From assembly GCA_040751755.1 (NCBI GenBank), contig JBFMHC010000006.1, positions 1 through 64,000 on the forward strand: a stretch of DNA of 64,000 nt, given 5' to 3'. The stretch is from PFJX01 sp040751755. GTDB taxonomy: Bacteria; Pseudomonadota; Gammaproteobacteria; Burkholderiales; Thiobacillaceae. The translations under genes and the position numbers were made by a program. The notes under the pieces were generated by a model. That model was not told the origin of the DNA. It saw nothing but the letters and a program-made list of their open reading frames with translations, and ran no database searches. Of the stretch, positions 60,584-64,000 are shown piece by piece (within the stretch, counting starts at the first letter, position 1; every line of letters begins with the position of its first letter).

Positions 60584-61852
60584 ATGAGCGCCTCCCTAGA
60601 CAAAGGCGTGCGCGTCCTCAAGGAGATGATCGACGCGCCCATCGCCAGCTACTTCAACAGCTGCGTGCATTGCGGCCTGTGCGCCGAGGCCTGCCTGTTC
60701 TACACGGAATCCGGCGACCCGAAGTACACGCCCATCCACAAGCTGGAACCGATGCGCCGCATCTACGAGCAGGAATACACCCTGCTCGGGCGGCTGGCGA
60801 AGTGGACCGGCCTGTCCAAGCCCGTCACCGACGACGAGCTGGAGCAGTGGAAGGAGCTGGTCTACAACAGCTGCACCATGTGCGGCCGCTGCTCCCTGGT
60901 CTGCCCGGTGGGCAACGACATCGTCTACATGGTGCGCAAGTTCCGCGAGGGCATGGCGGTCTCCGGCCACGCGCCGGAGGGCATCGTCGGCGCCACCCAG
61001 CGCACCATCCAGATCGGCAGCCCGATGGGCGTGCGCCTGCCGGCGGTGCAGGCGCAGGTGAAGCACGTCGAGGCGGAGATCGGCATGAACATCCCCATGG
61101 ACGCCGAGGGCGCCGAGTACATGGTGCTGCTCTCCTCCATGGAGATCATCAACTTCCCCGAATACCTCTCCGCCATCGCTCGCATCATGCGCCAGGCGGG
61201 CAAGACCTGGACCCTCTGCTCCACCGCCTTCGAGGCCACCAACAGCGGCATCCAGATCGGCGTCTCCGACCTCGCCAAGGTCATCGTCTCGCGCATCGTC
61301 GAGGGCGCGGAGCGGCTCAAGGTGAAGACCGTGATCAGCCCCGAGTGCGGCCACGCCTACACCGCCCTGCGCTGGGAGGGCGCCAACCTGATCGGCCGCC
61401 CCTACGGCTTCAAGGTGCAGCACATCCTCGAGGTGCTGGATGAGTTCCGCGCCGCCGGCCTGATCCGGACCGAGGGCTTCGAGGAGGGCCGCCTGACCTT
61501 CCACGACCCGTGCCAGCTGGTGCGCCGCGGCGGCGTGTTCGAGCAGCCGCGCAACCTCATGAAGATGCTGGCGAAGGACTTCGTCGAGATGCCGGACGCC
61601 GGCAAGATGAACTGGTGTTGCGGCGGCGGCGGCGGCGCCTCGGCGATCGAGGAGGGCGCGGAGCTGCGCCTGGTCGCCTTCAAGCGCAAGAAGTCGCAGC
61701 TGGAGGCCACCGGCGCGCAGACCCTGGTGACCGCCTGCGCCAACTGCCGCATCGTCCTGGAAGAGGGGCTGGAGCACTACCAGATGGACATCCCCGTGGT
61801 CGGTCTGACCGAGACCATCGCCGAGCACCTGGTGGAAGATCGGCAGGCTTGA
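60584..61852 (+). CDS. isp2: Isp2 heterodisulfide reductase-like Fe-S protein
   Basis: The protein has 422 residues. Two [4Fe-4S] motifs (CVHCGLCAEAC and CTMCGRCSLVCP) are followed by two CCG domains, the second reading NWCCGGGGGAS with CANC later. It resembles HdrD and should form, with Isp1, a membrane module that takes electrons from the hydrogenase. The ATG at 60584 is the first start after the repeat insertion; its ribosome binding site is GCGAGGAG. Confidence 0.92.
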   Translation: MSASLDKGVRVLKEMIDAPIASYFNSCVHCGLCAEACLFYTESGDPKYTPIHKLEPMRRIYEQEYTLLGRLAKWTGLSKPVTDDELEQWKELVYNSCTMCGRCSLVCPVGNDIVYMVRKFREGMAVSGHAPEGIVGATQRTIQIGSPMGVRLPAVQAQVKHVEAEIGMNIPMDAEGAEYMVLLSSMEIINFPEYLSAIARIMRQAGKTWTLCSTAFEATNSGIQIGVSDLAKVIVSRIVEGAERLKVKTVISPECGHAYTALRWEGANLIGRPYGFKVQHILEVLDEFRAAGLIRTEGFEEGRLTFHDPCQLVRRGGVFEQPRNLMKMLAKDFVEMPDAGKMNWCCGGGGGASAIEEGAELRLVAFKRKKSQLEATGAQTLVTACANCRIVLEEGLEHYQMDIPVVGLTETIAEHLVEDRQA

Positions 61853-61862
61853 GGAGGCAATC

Positions 61863-62309
61863 ATGAGCATCAAGAACGACTCCGAATTCAAGGCGGCCCT
61901 GATCCGGCTCGAACCGGGGCGGCAGCGCCGCGCGGCGGCCCGCTTCGTCGAGCGCGTGCTGGACCTCTCCGGGGACGTGCGCGTGCGCGCCGCCGTCGAG
62001 GCGGCGCAGCGCGGCGACATGCCGGAGGCGGAGCGCGAGGTGCTGTACCAGGCCGCCAACACGGCGCGCGTGGAGAGCTTCACGCAATGCGGCCGCGAGG
62101 CGGACTGGGCGGCGCAGGCCGGCCACTTCGTCGCCAAGGCGGCGGTGAGCTGCGTGAAGTCGCCGATGTCCGGCGAGAGCCTCGCCTGGGACGCCGCCAT
62201 GCACGCGCGCATGGCGCGCACCTGTCAGAGCGTGGCGCAGGGCGTGGGCACCGAGACGCGCGAGGCCGAGATCCAGTACGGCATCCTCGATGAACTCCTG
62301 AAAACCTGA
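61863..62309 (+). CDS. Unknown protein in the Isp hydrogenase operon (148 aa)
   Basis: The protein is soluble and basic at the N-terminus (RLEPGRQRRAAARFVERVLD), largely helical, with three single Cys (FTQCGREA, AVSCVKSP, ARTCQSVA). No known family was recognised and no metal motif is seen. It lies between isp2 and the large-subunit gene, 10 bases after isp2 and 14 before the next start. AGGAGG precedes the ATG. A role in assembly or regulation of this hydrogenase is inferred from position only. Confidence 0.75.
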   Translation: MSIKNDSEFKAALIRLEPGRQRRAAARFVERVLDLSGDVRVRAAVEAAQRGDMPEAEREVLYQAANTARVESFTQCGREADWAAQAGHFVAKAAVSCVKSPMSGESLAWDAAMHARMARTCQSVAQGVGTETREAEIQYGILDELLKT

Positions 62310-62323
62310 AGAGACGCGAGACC

Positions 62324-64000
62324 ATGAGCACCGCACAACGCATCGTCGTCGACCCCGTCACCCGCATCGAAGGCCACCTGCGCATCGAGGCGGAGACCGA
62401 TGAGGCGGGCAGGATCACCCGCGCCTCCAGCGCCGGCACCATGGTGCGCGGCATCGAGATCATCCTGCGCGGGCGCGACCCGCGCGACGCCTGGGCATTC
62501 GCGCAGCGCATCTGCGGCGTCTGCACCCTGGTGCACGGCATCGCCTCGGTGCGCTCGGTGGAGGACGCGATCCACCGCGCCTACCCGGACTACCGCATCC
62601 CCGCCAACGCCGAGTTGATCCGCAACCTGATGATCGCGGCGCAGTACGTGCACGACCACGTCATGCACTTCTACCACCTGCACGCCCTCGACTGGGTGGA
62701 CGTGGTGTCCGCGCTCAAGGCCGACCCCAAGGCCACCTCCTTCCTGGCGCAGAGCATCTCCGGCTGGTCGAAGTCCTCGCCCGGCTATTTCAGCGACGTG
62801 CAGAAGAAGGTGAAGACCTTCGTCGAGCAGGGCCAGCTCGGCATCTTCGCCAACGCCTACTGGGGCCACCCGGCCTACAAGCTGCCGCCCGAGGCCAACC
62901 TGATGGCGGTGGCGCACTACCTGGAGGCCCTGGGCTGGCAGCGCGAGGTGGTCAAGCTGCATGCCATCTTCGGCGGCAAGAACCCGCACCCCAACTTCCT
63001 GGTCGGCGGCTCGCCCGCAGCCATCAGCGTGCACGCCGACCACCCCGGCCAGGGGCGCGGCCCGCATTTCCGCGGCGGCCAGGGCGCCACGGCGGTGAAC
63101 GTCGTCGGCCTGCAGACGGTGCAGAACGTGATCCGCCAGATGCGCGAGTTCGTCGACCAGGTCTACGTGCCGGACACCCTCGCGATCGCCGGCTTCTACA
63201 AGGACTGGGGCGGGCGCGGCGAGGGCGTGGGCAACTTCCTCTCCTTCGGCGACCTGCCGGCCAAGGACATGTGGACGCCCGAGTCCTTCCTGATCCCGCG
63301 CGGCGTGATCCTCGACCGCGACATCACCAAGGTGCACGAGATCGACCTGGACGCCGACGACGAGATCCAGGAGTTCATCACCCACGCCTGGTACACGTAC
63401 AAGGCGGGCGACGCCCAGGGCCTGCACCCCTTCAAGGGCGAGACCGCACTCAACTACACCGGGCCCAAGCCGCCCTACGAACACCTCGACGTGGAGGCCA
63501 AGTACTCCTGGCTCAAGTCGCCGCGCTGGAAGGGCAAGCCCATGGAAGTGGGGCCGCTGGCGCGTGTGCTGGTGATGTACGCCAAGGGCCACAAACAGAC
63601 CCAGGAACTGGTCAACTACACCCTCAAGCACCTCGACGTGCCGGTGCAGGCCCTGTTCTCCACGCTCGGCCGCACCGCCGCGCGCACCCTGGAGACCAAG
63701 ATCCTCGCCGACGCCATGCAGGGCATGTACGACCAGCTCATCGCCAACATCAAGGCGGGCGACGTGCGCACCTTCAACGAGCAGCACTGGGACCCGGCCG
63801 GCTGGCCCAAGGCCATGCACGGCGTCGGCCTCACCGAGGCGCCGCGCGGCGGCCTCTCGCACTGGGTGGTGGTCGAGGACGGGCGCATCGCCAACTACCA
63901 GGCGGTGGTGCCCAGCACCTGGAACGCCGGGCCGCGCGACGCGGCCGGCCGGTCCGGCCCCTACGAGGCGGCGCTGCAGGACAACCACGTCATGCACGAC
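62324..64000 (+). CDS. hynL: [NiFe]-hydrogenase large subunit, C-terminus beyond the window
   Basis: The frame is open at the right edge: 559 codons are seen. VDPVTRIEGHLRIE and the N-terminal nickel ligands RICGVC are present; HNNFLVGG-like residues (HPNFLVGG) and GRTAARTLE follow. The C-terminal DPCxxC motif and the cleaved peptide must lie downstream. It holds the Ni-Fe site that splits H2. Together with small subunit, Isp1 and Isp2 it forms a membrane-bound, probably H2-oxidising complex. Confidence 0.95.
   Translation, partial: MSTAQRIVVDPVTRIEGHLRIEAETDEAGRITRASSAGTMVRGIEIILRGRDPRDAWAFAQRICGVCTLVHGIASVRSVEDAIHRAYPDYRIPANAELIRNLMIAAQYVHDHVMHFYHLHALDWVDVVSALKADPKATSFLAQSISGWSKSSPGYFSDVQKKVKTFVEQGQLGIFANAYWGHPAYKLPPEANLMAVAHYLEALGWQREVVKLHAIFGGKNPHPNFLVGGSPAAISVHADHPGQGRGPHFRGGQGATAVNVVGLQTVQNVIRQMREFVDQVYVPDTLAIAGFYKDWGGRGEGVGNFLSFGDLPAKDMWTPESFLIPRGVILDRDITKVHEIDLDADDEIQEFITHAWYTYKAGDAQGLHPFKGETALNYTGPKPPYEHLDVEAKYSWLKSPRWKGKPMEVGPLARVLVMYAKGHKQTQELVNYTLKHLDVPVQALFSTLGRTAARTLETKILADAMQGMYDQLIANIKAGDVRTFNEQHWDPAGWPKAMHGVGLTEAPRGGLSHWVVVEDGRIANYQAVVPSTWNAGPRDAAGRSGPYEAALQDNHVMHD

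Overview
The window is about 64 kb of GC-rich (high-60s percent GC by eye), gene-dense chromosome from a Gram-negative bacterium. Gene content and order point to the Betaproteobacteria, probably a chemolithotrophic Thiobacillus/Hydrogenophilales-like lineage. The markers are rpsF-priB-rpsR-rplI-dnaB, ribF...ileS-lspA-fkpB-ispH, murJ/rpsT, an OmpC-type betaproteobacterial porin, DUF3579, DUF3025 and RpfE-type proteins, and an Isp-type [NiFe] hydrogenase. The assignment is inference from gene families; no 16S rRNA or tRNA gene was seen.

Layout. (1) 1-9263: a five-gene set encoding a GAF/HlyD adaptor, an M50-type membrane metalloprotease with a PqqD-like N-terminus and HlyD-like C-terminus, a short SecA-like ATPase and a second periplasmic adaptor, with DUF3467 and the end of a large exoprotein (tandem-95, cohesin-like and dockerin-like domains) just upstream. 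It looks like an uncharacterised export system and its substrate, and is the most interesting locus here. (2) 9472-16363: pilU, a patatin-like lipase, a GGDEF/EAL protein overlapping a spermidine-synthase-like gene, rppH and a CBS-domain protein. (3) 16366-28055: a Pro/Ala-rich secreted protein, apbC, dcd, an Orn/Lys/Arg decarboxylase, the rpsF-priB-rpsR-rplI cluster, dnaB, alr, trpC, a strongly expressed porin and a ComEA-like protein. (4) 28125-43003: lytic transglycosylase, proS, DUF4124, a chemoreceptor, glnA with tandem NtrC-like sites, aroE-mtgA, a response regulator, an RpfE-type protein, a candidate small RNA, a frameshifted yjbQ, lolC-lolD, DUF2062 and comEC. (5) 43004-49557: a repeat-rich stretch around ispH-fkpB-lspA-ileS, with a large imperfect inverted repeat that contains a diverged ispH 3' fragment and encloses an AT-richer orphan gene. 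(6) 49558-57245: ribF, murJ, rpsT, DUF3579, ppa, a phosphoesterase, DUF3025, a thioredoxin/TPR protein and a degenerate HD-GYP protein. (7) 57374-64000: hypC, a maturation protease, a HupH-type protein and the operon small subunit-isp1-isp2-unknown-large subunit, the last cut by the window edge.

Two dispersed repeat families cross the window. One is a short GC-rich palindrome of the form CCCTCTCCC-N-GGGAGAGGG, found between genes and inserted in frame inside alr (two copies) and trpC (two sites). The other is a unit of about 200 bp carrying a TTACTTTCTTTG...CAAAGAAAGTAA stem, present four times as two inverted pairs. No CRISPR array, insertion sequence with a transposase, or prophage was recognised.
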